A stretch of 64,000 nucleotides of DNA from Phragmites australis (Eukaryota > Streptophyta > Magnoliopsida > Poales > Poaceae). A program made the translations under genes and the position numbers. The stretch is taken from the NCBI RefSeq assembly GCF_958298935.1, contig NC_084932.1, positions 21,927,501 to 21,991,500 on the forward strand, written 5' to 3'. This document shows, in pieces, positions 33,712 to 44,865 of the stretch; within the stretch, counting starts at the first letter, position 1; each line of letters starts with the position of its first letter. The notes below the pieces were generated by a model. That model was not told where the DNA came from. It saw only the letters and a list, made by a program, of their open reading frames with translations, and ran no database searches.

Positions 33712-34883
33712 AGCAATTCCGTGAGCGGTTTTATTATCTTAGAAAACCCTTCTATGTAGCGACACTAATGTCCTGTTCAACCAATGGAAAGTTCGTACTT
33801 TTGTAGAATTTGTAGGTGATTTCCAATTTAGCACATGTTTCACCTTACGCAACTCCTCCGGTAGACAGAGTAGGTCCAAGGAACATCACTTCTTTGAACC
33901 AGAACTCACACTTACTGAGCTTAGCATTTAACTAATGTTCTCTATTCTTCACAAAGGTTTTCTTAGGTGATCCTCATGATGTTCTTCACTTTTAGAGCAA
34001 ACCAGTATGTCATCGATAAACATTACCATAAACTTGCCCAAAAACTTCATGAAAACCTTATTCCATAAGGTACCTTCAGTTGACAATATCTCGACTTTGG
34101 GTCTAACTTTTGAGAAAACACTGGCTCTAGTGATTTTATTAAACAAATCCTCAATTCTTGGTAGAGGATGTTCGTCCTTGATGGTAACATCATTGGAAGC
34201 TCCATTATGCATAACCTTTGGCCTCTATCTTTCTTTTGGCACTACTTTGGGATGTACAGCGGAAACTCGCAGACCATTTGAATCTACTCCAACGTTGATC
34301 CTTCTATTCGATTTAAGGTTTTCTCCACTACTGTTGGACTTCCTGCCACCAACTCGACCTTAGCCATGGTGATTGTTCCTCCAGCACCCACATTCACTCC
34401 TTTTACTTGTCCAACCCAACCTTTCTAGGTGTAACATATTCTTATTTTACCAGGTTTGTAGGGAGGTCTACCCCCCTTAAATTAAGGCTTTTCTTGGAGC
34501 ATATGGGTTTAGCTCTTTTTTTCCAACGATAAATATTGACATTGAGCACTTCGTCTGGCTTTGGAAACTGAACTTGTCCGGAGTGAGGTACTTCTTTGGA
34601 CATCAGCTGTTCAAATATGTTAGTTCTCCAAAGTAGAAACACATCCTCTCAACATTAGGAACAAGAGACCTCTCGGAACACTTGTTGGCGTAATGACCTT
34701 CTTCCTTGCTTGTTGGTATTTGAGGCCTCTCTTCCTCTTCTTGTTGCCGCGCTGCTGAATATGCTCATCTTCTACACCCAGAGCTTCTGTGATCCGTAGT
34801 AGACTTTCCATATTCTAAGCCATGCCTTCAAGGATTTGAGTCTGTATTACCAAAAGTTGTTCCTTGTTGAATTGAAGCGGCAT

Positions 34884-34908
34884 CCTCTGGTTGTTGTTGT
34901 TGTTGTTG
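34884..34908. repeat. TTG microsatellite
   Basis: About seven TTG/GTT units in the plus strand inside the Gypsy gag region. Confidence 0.75.
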
Positions 34909-35568
34909 GTACCTTTACCAAGCTAACATTTCTTTGTGTTCACAATCTGATCGAGATTGAGGGGGAATGTTGGGGCAAGAAAAGAAAGGACTAGAGAGAA
35001 GATCCAGCTATACTATTAACTATAGAGGTAGTAAGCCTATAGGAAATGTAGCAGTGTACTAGATGCTAAAGCATCCCACAGCACACATCAACACTCAGAC
35101 AAAAAAAAAATCAAATCACACAAGATACACCACACAAAAGCACACTACTAACATCGTTCTAACGTTTTTGAAGAATAGGGAAAATCCTCCTATGACTCGA
35201 AAAAAAACTAAAACTGGGAGTAGCGCAGAGGTAGATCTTTATGTCTTCAGTGTTTTGGTAGATGATTCTTCCAAGTAGAGAAGGGTCTTCAACTCCATCA
35301 TCAGAATCTTCATACGAGGTAGGAGCATCAAGAGAGATTTTCAAGTGCATCCTCTTGGATCGGAGTAATCAGAATGGTTCGGCAACTAAAAGTTTTGAAA
35401 GGGAGAGTGTTAGAAATTCATTTTGCTCAATAGATTGGAATAGGTACGTAGAGAGAAACTGAGAGGTCAGAAAAGCATGGGGATGGATTTTTTTTACAAA
35501 ATAGGCTTTTTAAAATATGATCTTATGGCACGATCAATCTATCTAGGCTTGCGTCCTACGGTCAGTAT

Positions 35569-35581
35569 GGCTTTGATACCA
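35569..35581 (-). promoter_or_regulatory. tRNA-Met primer binding site of the Gypsy element
   Basis: The minus strand reads TGGTATCAAAGCC, one base from the initiator tRNA-Met complement TGGTATCAGAGCC, four nt inside the 5' LTR end at 35586. This fixes the element's orientation as minus. Confidence 0.88.
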
Positions 35582-35585
35582 CCTC

Positions 35586-38500
35586 TGTCACACCCGGTTT
35601 TAACGAACAAAATGAGATGCGGTTTGTGTGTGCCTAGGATGTTTAACACACATAAGGATATCACAAGTGAAGTAACAAAAGCAATACTTTAAACAAATAA
35701 ACATCGAACTATTACAACAATTGACATATATTGTCTTATATGTAGATATCTGCAGCAGAACAGAAGTATTGGTGCCCAACAACACCGCAGGCAACCGACC
35801 GGGAGACACATACATAGAATATCACAACCTTATCCTGATAGTCTTCAACATGTTCACCGATAGCTCCATAGGCAATCGACGGAGAACACCTCACTAGAAT
35901 GCATCTTTCATGAGTTCTTCGAATTCTTTTTCAACTAAGTGTTTGGTTATAGCAAGTGTGAGCATATGTCGAACTCAGCAAGTTGTAAAGGAAATATTAT
36001 GCATATAAAGGCTTTGATAAGGTAAGGCTAGCTTGGCTCTTTTGTATAAAACAACATTTAAGTAAAAATATTTAAAAAGCAGTAGTAATTAAGTATATGA
36101 CTATAAACAACCAACCACCTCAAGATTCCACCCATCTTGACTTAACCAACTGATCACCTCAACCAAGGTTCTAACCACCAAGGTTGTACACCCAACACTT
36201 CAACCATGGCTCCCACCGCCAAAGTTGAACTACTAACCACCTCAACCACGATTCCCATCATCGTGACTGACCCACACCTCAACTATATATGGTCCCAACC
36301 ACCAAAGTTGACCACACCGACCAAACAATTAAGTTATAATCATGGTATGTTTTTCGTGCCGCTCGTGATCGTAAGCACGACTGAATATTAAGTTTTAACT
36401 CTGAAGAGGTTGTACTTTACCCACAAGACGTGATTTCATCACCCGCAAGCAAGTGAATAAGTCTCCATTTTGCCCGTGTTAGCAAGACACTTGCACACAT
36501 CCAAGGTATGTAGCTAGGAGATCACTACAAAGCCTTTACATGCTCCTCTCAGCACATGTCTACCCTCTAAGGTTTCACCGTCATGTGATTCCACCTCAAT
36601 AACGAAAGCCCCCTCTTGCGCCATTCGGATCCCAAGACATTGTCCATTCACCGCTCTTCTGTCTGGTCTACATTACGCTGAGAGTAAGCAAATTACTTGG
36701 CTAGGCCTATCCCATAATAGGCTAGTGGTTGTATTGTACACATAGAAAGGTCACCCCACAAACCGGTCCTTAGATTTGAGCAAGACTACCACTTTCCAAA
36801 CCATACATCTCATCATACCACATGCTCAAATCCCTATGCCATGTTGCTACAAAGAGTATTTCATCATATTTTTTATCATTGTCGCATCGGACCATTATCA
36901 ATTTCGTAGTGCATTAATCATGATTACAATACTAAAGCAAGGCTAAACATCATCTACCCAACCATAACCCAAAATCATACTAAGGCAACAAGGATGATAA
37001 GGGAGAACTAGGGTAAAATCTAACTCTTGGGATTTCCAATAAATTATTAGCATGCTTGTTTATAAAACAACATTTAAAAACTGGGATAAATATGATCAAG
37101 AACACAACTTACCTTCACTCGACTCAGTTGGGTCTTTAGAAAAGTCTTGGTCTTGAAGTCCTTCTAGCTCCTTCAGAACATTGACTAATCGTGAAAACTA
37201 CCGACAAACAACACAAAGGAAAACACTAAGAACAACATACCAAATATAATCAAAACACTATGGTTTGATGGGTATGATTTTAGAGAAGAAATTTAGATGC
37301 AAGAATCGCCTAAGTCAGAGTTAGGATGAAAGAGCACGACTTTCAAAAGATGGATTAGGCTGAAAAGAAAAGTCTAGTTTACCAGAGTTATCTTTCTACA
37401 GGAAAAGGTTTATTGTGCAATCATTGTGTTAGACTTGACAACATCATTATGCAAGGTTCAAGAGGTATAGTGCTAACTAGACTTTACTGACTAGACCAAA
37501 GAGGATGATGTGGTGCTGACTTGGCATGCCATGCAAGCAGCATCTTGGATTAAAGAAGGTGTGAGCTGAAGTCTAGTCTCAACCGCCCATGATGGATCAA
37601 ATGGCTGGAGGATACACTTCTGGTAAGGATATTGCCGATGACTCTGCGTAGTGACGGCAGCTCAGGTTTCATCGGAGACGACGATCGAGCGTGTGGCCAC
37701 TGACATCGATGCTGGGCTTCGTGGTGTTTCACAAAACTAGGGAAGCATAGCATAGAACGCGGAAAGGCTAAGTCAAAGGTATGGTCGATTTTGGAAGGGG
37801 TCATCCGAGGTAGCGGCAAAATAGCAACGACTGCTGATAGGTTTGGTGGTGACTGCGACACATGCAACAATGAAGATGGTCGTGTTCCCAGAGATTGGAT
37901 ATGAATTTTGAGGAACCGTCTGAACAGAGACGTTCATATATCCCGGGAACACAATTCTATAGCACGAGTTTGGGCGGATCATCCCCTGAGAGGAAGAACA
38001 AACGACGGAGATGAGATGGGTGCTGGTTGCAATATGTGCGGTTGGTAGCTGCGTTCTGGACATGTCGCTGCACAACCAATGAAAGGCTCCTATGTGCATG
38101 TAGAAGACTTCATGGGACATGTCGTGACGTAGATGGCACATCCATACAGCTTCCAGATTACTGGGGAATGCGGCAGCAAACTCGATGCACACACAGAACA
38201 CATCCAAAAACCAGACAGCAGATATGTCGACCTTGGTCCTGGTGGTTTGGCTACTCTACTGGACAACTCGGTTGGTGAGGGTGTGGGAAACATCATGGGT
38301 CATGCGCTGGTGAAAGGGCATGGCAATTCAACTTCTGGTCAGCTGGGAACATCGATGCCAATCGGTGATGGCGCGACTGTTAGTGATGGCGACGACTTTG
38401 GTAGCATAGATCGGGCTTTGGCTGGGGCTAAGGCTTGGCTAGGGACTTATTATGCTGGTAAAACTGGGTTAAGGAAGGATAAGGAGGGGTCCTCACCTTG

Positions 38501-39081
38501 CTTTGACGCTCAGGGAAGAAGGATTCCCAGAGATGATGATGCAGCACATCACGGGCGGTGACACCGACGAACGGCGGCACATGAGCAGGGCTGCTGTGGT
38601 GGCTAGGACATGGAGGGATGTAAAGGGGGTAGTGGAGGACATTCAACACCTATTTACATGGCTAGGGCGGTATGTTGAGGTGGAGTCCAAGCCGGACACG
38701 ATTTGGATTCGAGTTCGAGTCGGTTAGTATTCCTTTTTCATAGCTCTTTATTCGGAGGACAATATCTCCACCATCAGGACTACAAATTGGACGTTTCTAG
38801 ACTCTAAATTGCATTACTCGAAAACATCTACTACTTTAATATTAATTGGAACTTCTAAAAATACCATTTTGATTTACAAAAATATTTCACAAGATAAACT
38901 GTTTGAACTGAGACTTATCTATGCAACATTGATTTCGAGGGCCATAACCCCTAACTCCATTATCCAAAAGGGGACTTCCATAGGTTCAATCGAAGCTCTC
39001 GGCAAGACCTACAACTTTGGTATTGTCAAATTTGCATTTGAGGCCATCTTGAACTCTGAAACTATATGAAAAGATGAGGTT
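35586..39081 (-). repeat. Truncated 5' LTR of the Gypsy element (about 3.5 kb)
   Basis: Collinear with 28182-31685. Its end at 35586 begins TGTCACACCCGG on the plus strand. Similarity stops at about 39081, at AGATGAGGTT, after which a 10-bp A run begins; the remaining 0.65 kb present in the 3' LTR is missing. Confidence 0.88.
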
Positions 39082-39397
39082 ATCCAAAAAAAAAAGTAGA
39101 TTTTTTAATGCTATCTGAGGTGTATGCTGGTTGGATTTCTTGTTGTATAGTGGTTTTATTTCTGTGTCACTACACATGCTGGCCTCATAATTTGGAATAA
39201 CATAATTGCATTAGGATGTGGTGCTTTACACGAAAGGGACCTACGCCCCTTTCAGTTGTAATATGTAACTAATTTGTTGAACATCTAAAATTGTTTCTTT
39301 TCTGGATTACTTGTATGTTTTATTCACTACGGTTATGAATGCGACATATGTGTCCGTACTTCTTAAAAAGCATGTCCTTCTATGTGTATGTTTCTAG

Positions 39398-39646
39398 GAA
39401 ATTGCTGCTTACCTGGGTGTGGACCTTGGCAAGATCCTCATCAAGCGCTTCGCCAATGAAGAAATTTGCGTGCAACTGCAAGAGAGTGTGAGGGGCTCTG
39501 ATGTGTTCTTGGTCCAACCCACGTGCTCTCTTGTCAATGAAAACCTCATGGAGCTCTTCATCATGATCGATGCATGTCGGCGGGCATCGACGCGATCTAT
39601 TATTGTTGTCATTCGATACTTTGGGTATGCCAGAGCAGACAGAAAT
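39398..39646 (+). pseudogene. Single exon of a PRPP synthetase (ribose-phosphate pyrophosphokinase) gene
   Basis: The frame of 83 codons starts after an acceptor (TTTCTAG at 39391-39397) with EIAAYLGVDLGKILIKRF and contains VCVQLQ-type QESVRGSDVFLVQPT, NENLMELFIMIDACRRAS and YFGYARADR, a conserved N-terminal block of class I PRPP synthetases, enzymes that make phosphoribosyl pyrophosphate from ribose 5-phosphate and ATP. A donor-like GTATTG follows. Neither the exon before it (ending LFSGT...) nor the next one (KTQGRESI...) was found nearby. Changes at usually fixed positions, such as VVIRYFGYARADR where Pro precedes YFGYARADR in working enzymes, support a pseudogene. The upstream 300 bp could be its old intron. 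The Gypsy insertion separates it from the Yip1 fragment. Confidence 0.85.
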
Positions 39647-39649
39647 GTA

Positions 39650-42600
39650 TTGGCTAAATGATTCGGTGATTTATTGTTCTAGCCTAGAAGTCCAGATTCA
39701 GAATTTAATGCAAAATGATGAAAATTCAGATTATTTTGAAGTGAACTGCTTCTTAATTTCTCACCTGTACTGATATTGATGCCCTCGTATATATTTCCTC
39801 CTACTATTGTGTTGTCTGAATTCTTTCGTATTTTTTCCCATTAGAATTCTGTTATATTGTCTCATGTACGCTATTGTTTGCGGCAACCAATATAGCACAT
39901 TTTGTTATCTCAGACCAGTTCTGATGTCATGACTTTTATTCTCAAATTAGTTCTAGTGTAGCGCTATACTGCCTCTTATCTTGATGCTCTTCTTGTAAAA
40001 ATTTTTGACTCTCGTTGCAACATACGGACAATTAACTAGTCATATTAGAGAAGAGTAAAAGAAGATGGGATACAAGAACCAACTCATATTTGATGCAGTA
40101 GAGATACTTAGTGTATGGAAATGTTAAAGTTGATAAGGATCTTTTGAGGTCACCTGAATTGGTGTGAAAATGTTTTTCTGCACCTGTGTGAACATACTAC
40201 GTTCACGTGGCGATTTTTGGATAATTTCCGCATAATACAATTTTCATCTATTATATTTCAGGGGTGAAAATTGAAACCGATATGAAAACCACATTACCTT
40301 AAAAGTTTAAGACTACAAATATTCAGTAGATATGTATATAAATTACACAGAAACATATACTTAATTAAGGATTTCCAAATAAATCTATGGAGGAATCTGC
40401 CAGTCGAAGGAAACCCTTACGTGCTCGATCAACAGCGTACGTTCTAAGTCAGTGCTAATGAAGGTCGATGGCATTGCAAGGAACATGAACATCCATGGTT
40501 AAGCCAGGAGGAGAAGGATATATGGAAACTGTATGAAAATTAAGGATTCCTTAGATTAAAGAGAACCTAGTTTGATCTTTACTCAACATAATTCACTAGA
40601 AGAATTTAGTTCAAGGTCCTAGCACAGTTTGGACCGAGAGCCCATGAGAGCGCACGGATGCGAGGATGCAACGTTGCTGCGATTAAATAAGGCCCATGAG
40701 AGGGCACGGATGCAGCAGCGTTTGCAGCGAATATGAATAGTAGAGATGTACGCAAATCGGCTAAACCAAAACCAAAACGTGATGTTAACGGAACTTCTAA
40801 ACAGTAGTCAGCTAATTAATTTCGTGTTTTCAACCGAATTTTGAACCCTCCGATCCGCCCACGATTCGTGCCGCACTGCTTCAGGTCAGTTTCATTTATC
40901 GTGGGCTGATTTTGTTTTGTTCGTGGGCTTTGGTCATTGTTTCGGCCTGTGGTGAGGCAGTGTAGACGAGGGGAGGCGAGCATGCCGAGCAGGCAGCGAG
41001 GCACTCAACCCGTAATTTTTTAATATATTTTTTAAATCAAAAAATTATAAATATATATATGTTCATTTTGAAATTACAAATCTAGACTCTAGCGCCCTTC
41101 TAACGGGTGAGAGATTCAGAAATAAGAAATATCACATTCCAATACTTACGAAATTCAAAAATACTATCGAAACAACTATGAAAAATTCTGAAAAATTCTG
41201 TCGTGTAGAGAATGCTATCATCGGGCTCTCCAAAAACATTCAGATAAAAATATAACATGTACAATGAGCAACAGAAAAGATAATTTTTAGGAATTCTAGA
41301 ATTTGTCTTTTTTTTATCATTACACAAGTAATTTTTTGAGTTGAAATATTACAGAGAGTTAGATGATAGTATGCTTTTACACCGTAGAATTTTGTATGGT
41401 CATTTCGATAGTATGTTGAATTTTGAGAGTATTAGAACGTAATATTTTTTATTTTAAAACATGTGTCCCGTTGAAAGGATGACATCTAGATATGTAATTT
41501 TCAAAATAGACACATATATTTGCAATAATTTTTTTAAAAATATATAAAAATAAAAAATTATTATTTCGATAGTTACGAGAGAGGGGAAAGACGAGCGGGT
41601 GTCCGTTAAGGGAGAGAGAAAAGTGAACTGCCGAGTCGATTTGTTTCACCCACGATGTGTCTTCGTGTGAGAGTGGAACCGCTATGATGTCACTTCAAAT
41701 CCCTATGATTTTTGTTTCACGTACCGATTAGTACAACTCACCTCTATTCAATTTTTTTTATTTTTCTCGAGTCGCTCGCCCTTTTTTATATTTTCCTTTA
41801 TGTTGTGTTTTTTGTTAGCCCTAAAATTGACATTCTAATAATATTGTAAGCAAAACGAAACCTTGATTATGTTTCTGCCTGAATCCTTAGTTAGTATTTT
41901 TGTTGTATTTGATAATTTTTTATATTTCAGATGGTCTTTTTCTGTTTTCAATTTCTTATTTGTTTGTTGCAGCTCATATTCAACCAGTAAATAAGAAGTT
42001 TAAACCAGTCGGCAAAAACACTCCATACACGTGTGTTTGAACAATCAAAGAAGCCCATGTGGGAGCAGGCCATCAGTCAAAGAAACCCAGGTGCAGAGAG
42101 GGACCAGACCTACCAGGCAGCCCACGTGCAGTGTGAAGAAAAAGCTTGCTGAAAAAGGGGTTCAAACTTGTAATCATTCTTTGGAAAAAACAAAAACTGA
42201 CTGAAAAAAACAATCATATTTTCATTTACGAGAAACTATCTTATTCATAATGTGTCGCTTTTTTATTAGTTTAAAACCTTGTAATAAAAAGAAAAGTAAC
42301 TATCAGTAGTCCTTCCCGATGTTGAAGTGTATCAGACAAAAGGTGGTGCAGCTTCGTTATTAGCGTCCGTCCGTCGTCAATTCACGCTGGAGTGGCTGCC
42401 ATGAAACTAAAGGCCGTCATGTTTTTGGGCCATGACGAAGACACACACGTACGTGGAGAAGCTGAGAACGGCGACGACGGAGAAGGCGTTGGTGCGAGAG
42501 CATGCACGCACGCCAACGCACGACGCCGGCGCGGCGCAGAGGATCCCATCAGGCCCACGGCGCGGCACCGGCGCGTGGCCACGTGAGCTGAGCGGAGCCG

Positions 42601-42817
42601 CTGCCGAGGGTCCTGGCCCCCTGAACCCGCAAAACCCGCTATCCCATCAGCGTCCAGTTCCAACTCCATTCTGCTGGGTGCAGTGCAGGCGAGTTGCCTG
42701 CTCACTTCAGTTCAGTGTATGCAGTCACGCAAATGATGGATGGATGATTCGAGAGACAAAGTTCAGTTTCAGCTTGAGCTCCATGCCATTCTCTACAGCA
42801 AGATGCAACGCATGGCA
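39650..42817. other. No gene recognised
   Basis: Long AT-rich stretch. A short duplicated phrase GGCACGGATGC / GCGCACGGATGC with CCCATGAGAG occurs near 40640-40720. The part 42360-42740 is GC-richer and has overlapping open frames on both strands (for example 42432-42821) with no recognisable domain. I see no element ends. Confidence 0.45.
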
Positions 42818-43380
42818 TTAAGAGCGACTCCAGCAAGTCCCTCATCCCATTTCCTGTAATTAAAAACAAGACATGGGAACAAAACGACATCTCCGGTAAC
42901 TCCCCTGTCACATTCCCTATCCATCTTCATCCCCTAAATCTTTAGCCCCATCTCTCAAATGTAGAGGTACCTTAGATCCTCTATCCTGCTCCTGTCGTTT
43001 TCGCTCGCACCCACATCGCTCGTGCTCGCCCACCTCACTGGTCGAGAAGCATAGCCGGAGCTCCATCGACACTCCTCCAACAAAACCAGGCTCCAACACA
43101 ACATCTCCTTTGCCGGTTCCCGAGCAGATCTACCGTCGCCATCTTCTTCAACTCGAGGTCACCGTCGTCGGCCGAGCAGCACATCCGGCAGCTCCATCGA
43201 CGCTGGTCCAATGGAGCATGGCATCAAGACGCAAGCTCCTCCACCGTTTCCCGAGCTTCATCTTTCGTACCTCGCCATCTCCGGCAAAGTAGCACCACCA
43301 TCAATGTCGAGGGATCTCCTGCGCCGGAATCAGGGGATTGAGAAATATGGGCTGAGACTTAGAGGATCTGCTGAAGAGTG

Positions 43381-44139
43381 TGTTAGAGTTATTGGGGGCG
43401 GCCTATATAATAATTCCTAATAAATCTCAAAAGCCCATATTGTGGAGAGGTGGCCCATGTTGAGGTCCACCCTCTATTAGTACCATATTGCTAATAGAGG
43501 TGGAGGGGGTTCCCCCTATATATATGTAAGGACCCCCACCTCTTTAGGTACACGAAAACATAAAATGCTAATTGAGAGTAGCACTAAAATTGGGAACGCT
43601 CTCATTATATGAGTCTATATAAGAGTTAGGGTTTTTTGTCTCTTTCTCTTTCTGTTGTGCTACCGCTGTAATCTACTCCATCCCGGTGTCGGCGTGCACC
43701 GGCAACCGAGAGAGCAGGTCTCCGAAAGCCTCGCTCTTGAGATCTTGCACTGGAAGAGGGCGAATAAGGTTTTTGGGAAGGGCTCCACGCGACTGCTCAA
43801 ATCTTCACCACGGCTCATCTTCCTGGTTGCTTGGGAGCTGCCCGCTGTCATCATCAACAATTTCGGCGCATCGTTAGTAGGATCGACCGTGCCATCGACA
43901 CGGTGCAACTAGTATCTTCAGCAACTTTCACAGCGCAGGACCAGTACGTAAAAATCATGTTACTCGTACTTTATTTCCTACGATTCCTAATTTCGAGTAT
44001 AGTAGATCTAGTCATATGTTTTGCTTTCGTACACATATCTAGATTATGCTCTAGTGATATGATCATATCAGTTTACCAGTTTCTTCTCATGATTTATTTA
44101 TGGATTAAATTAAAAATAAAAGTGTCTTATTTTCCAACA
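43381..44139 (+). repeat. Left LTR of Copia copy 2 (759 bp)
   Basis: Starts TGTTAGAGTTATTGG, ends TTTCCAACA. Contains GTCTATATAAGAG at about 43612-43624, the likely promoter. No tRNA-Met complement follows; the sequence after it is ATCTAAAAATTATTG. Confidence 0.92.
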
Positions 44140-44169
44140 ATCTAAAAATTATTGTAGGCACTTAGGTTT

Positions 44170-44862
44170 ATCATTGGCTGGTTTTGTCGATGCATTGAGG
44201 CCAGATAAGTTTTCTGGTGTGCACTTTAAGAGATGGCAAGTCAAGGTCTCTATGGCTGACGACTATGAATGTCTACTGGGTGGCTAAGGGCAAGTCGGAA
44301 GGAACCCTTACTGTTGAGCAGGAAAAGGCGTTCACGGATGCCAATACAATCTTTGTAGGATGCATTCTTAGCATTCTTGGTGACCGTCTTTGTGATGTGT
44401 ATATGCACATACAAAGCACGAAAGAGCTATGGGATACACTGAATGCTAAATTCAATGCATCAGATGCAGGAAGTGAACTGTATATTATGGAGTAGTATCA
44501 TGACTACAAGATGGATGAAAATCGCTCTGTAGTCGAGCAGGCTCATGAGGTTCAATGCATCGTGAAGGAACTCGAACTCCTCAAGATCAATGTACCCGAC
44601 AAGTTTGTGGCTGGAGGCATCGTTGCCAAGTTACCTCCTTCGTGGAGAAACTTTGCCACTGTTCTAAAGCCACACGAGACAAGAGATTACTGTTGAGAGT
44701 TTGATCGCGTCTCTTGATGTTGGGGAGAAAGCTCAGTCTAAGGATGTGAGTCTAAAAGGAGGCGAGGGACAGACTAGCACCAATATAGTGTAAAAGTTCT
44801 TCCACAACAAGAACAAAAGGAAAGATAATAAGCCAAACAAAACTACCACCTTCAAGAAGAAG
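44170..44862 (+). pseudogene. Gag N-terminal part of Copia copy 2
   Basis: The frame is readable from FSGVHFKRWQVKVSM (near 44208-44252), then after a frameshift VYWVAKGKSEGTLTVEQEKA and GDRLCDVYMHIQSTKELWDTL, and after a stop DENRSVVEQAHEVQCIVKEL to LPPSWRNFATVLK. This is the UBN2-type gag of plant Copia elements, the capsid-forming part. Lesions: a frameshift near 44253, TAG at 44493-44495 where Gln is expected, and a frameshift near 44690. Confidence 0.85.
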
Positions 44863-44865
44863 AAG

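Larger units (their letters stand above)
32339..35585 (-). pseudogene. Decayed gag-pol of the Gypsy element
   Basis: Minus-strand pieces, in order: gag tail RGNKKRKRGLKYQQARKKV (near 34755-34695), reverse transcriptase KDEHPLPRIEDLFNKITRA (near 34176-34120) and FMVMFIDDILVCSKSEEHHE (near 34035-33976, the catalytic FIDD box), a connection piece LNAKLSKCEFWFKEVMFLG (near 33930-33870), RNase H (near 33340-33220) with IKDYDMGILYHPGKANIVAD, and integrase pieces (WVVMEHLIKVAHFLPVKD near 32750-32700). Large deletions are evident: the start of reverse transcriptase between the protease area and KDEHPL is missing, as are conserved parts between IEDLF and FMKFL. Stops and frameshifts are frequent. A CTT microsatellite (33682-33711) lies inside the reverse transcriptase/RNase H part. 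Confidence 0.85.
28182..39081 (-). mobile_element. Ty3/Gypsy LTR retrotransposon with 4.2-kb LTRs, 5'-truncated
   Basis: On the minus strand the order is: partial 5' LTR (39081-35586), tRNA-Met primer site (35581-35569), decayed gag-pol (35585-32339), polypurine tract (32356-32341), full 3' LTR (32338-28182). LTR ends are TGTAACACCC and GGGTGTGACA-type (seen on the plus strand as TGTCACACCC and GGGTGTTACA). The missing part is about 0.65 kb of the 5' LTR start; the break at about 39081 runs into a 10-bp A run. Long LTRs with these ends resemble the Tekay/Del branch, which is inference. The interior of 3.2 kb is shorter than a complete gag-pol. Confidence 0.9.

Noticed and set aside
34007..34363. 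118-codon plus-strand frame in the Gypsy interior
   Set aside because: Antisense shadow of the minus-strand reverse transcriptase, which contains the FIDD motif.
42382..42821. Overlapping frames of 107 and 129 codons on opposite strands
   Set aside because: Open on both strands because of GC content; no motif, no splice-supported continuation.
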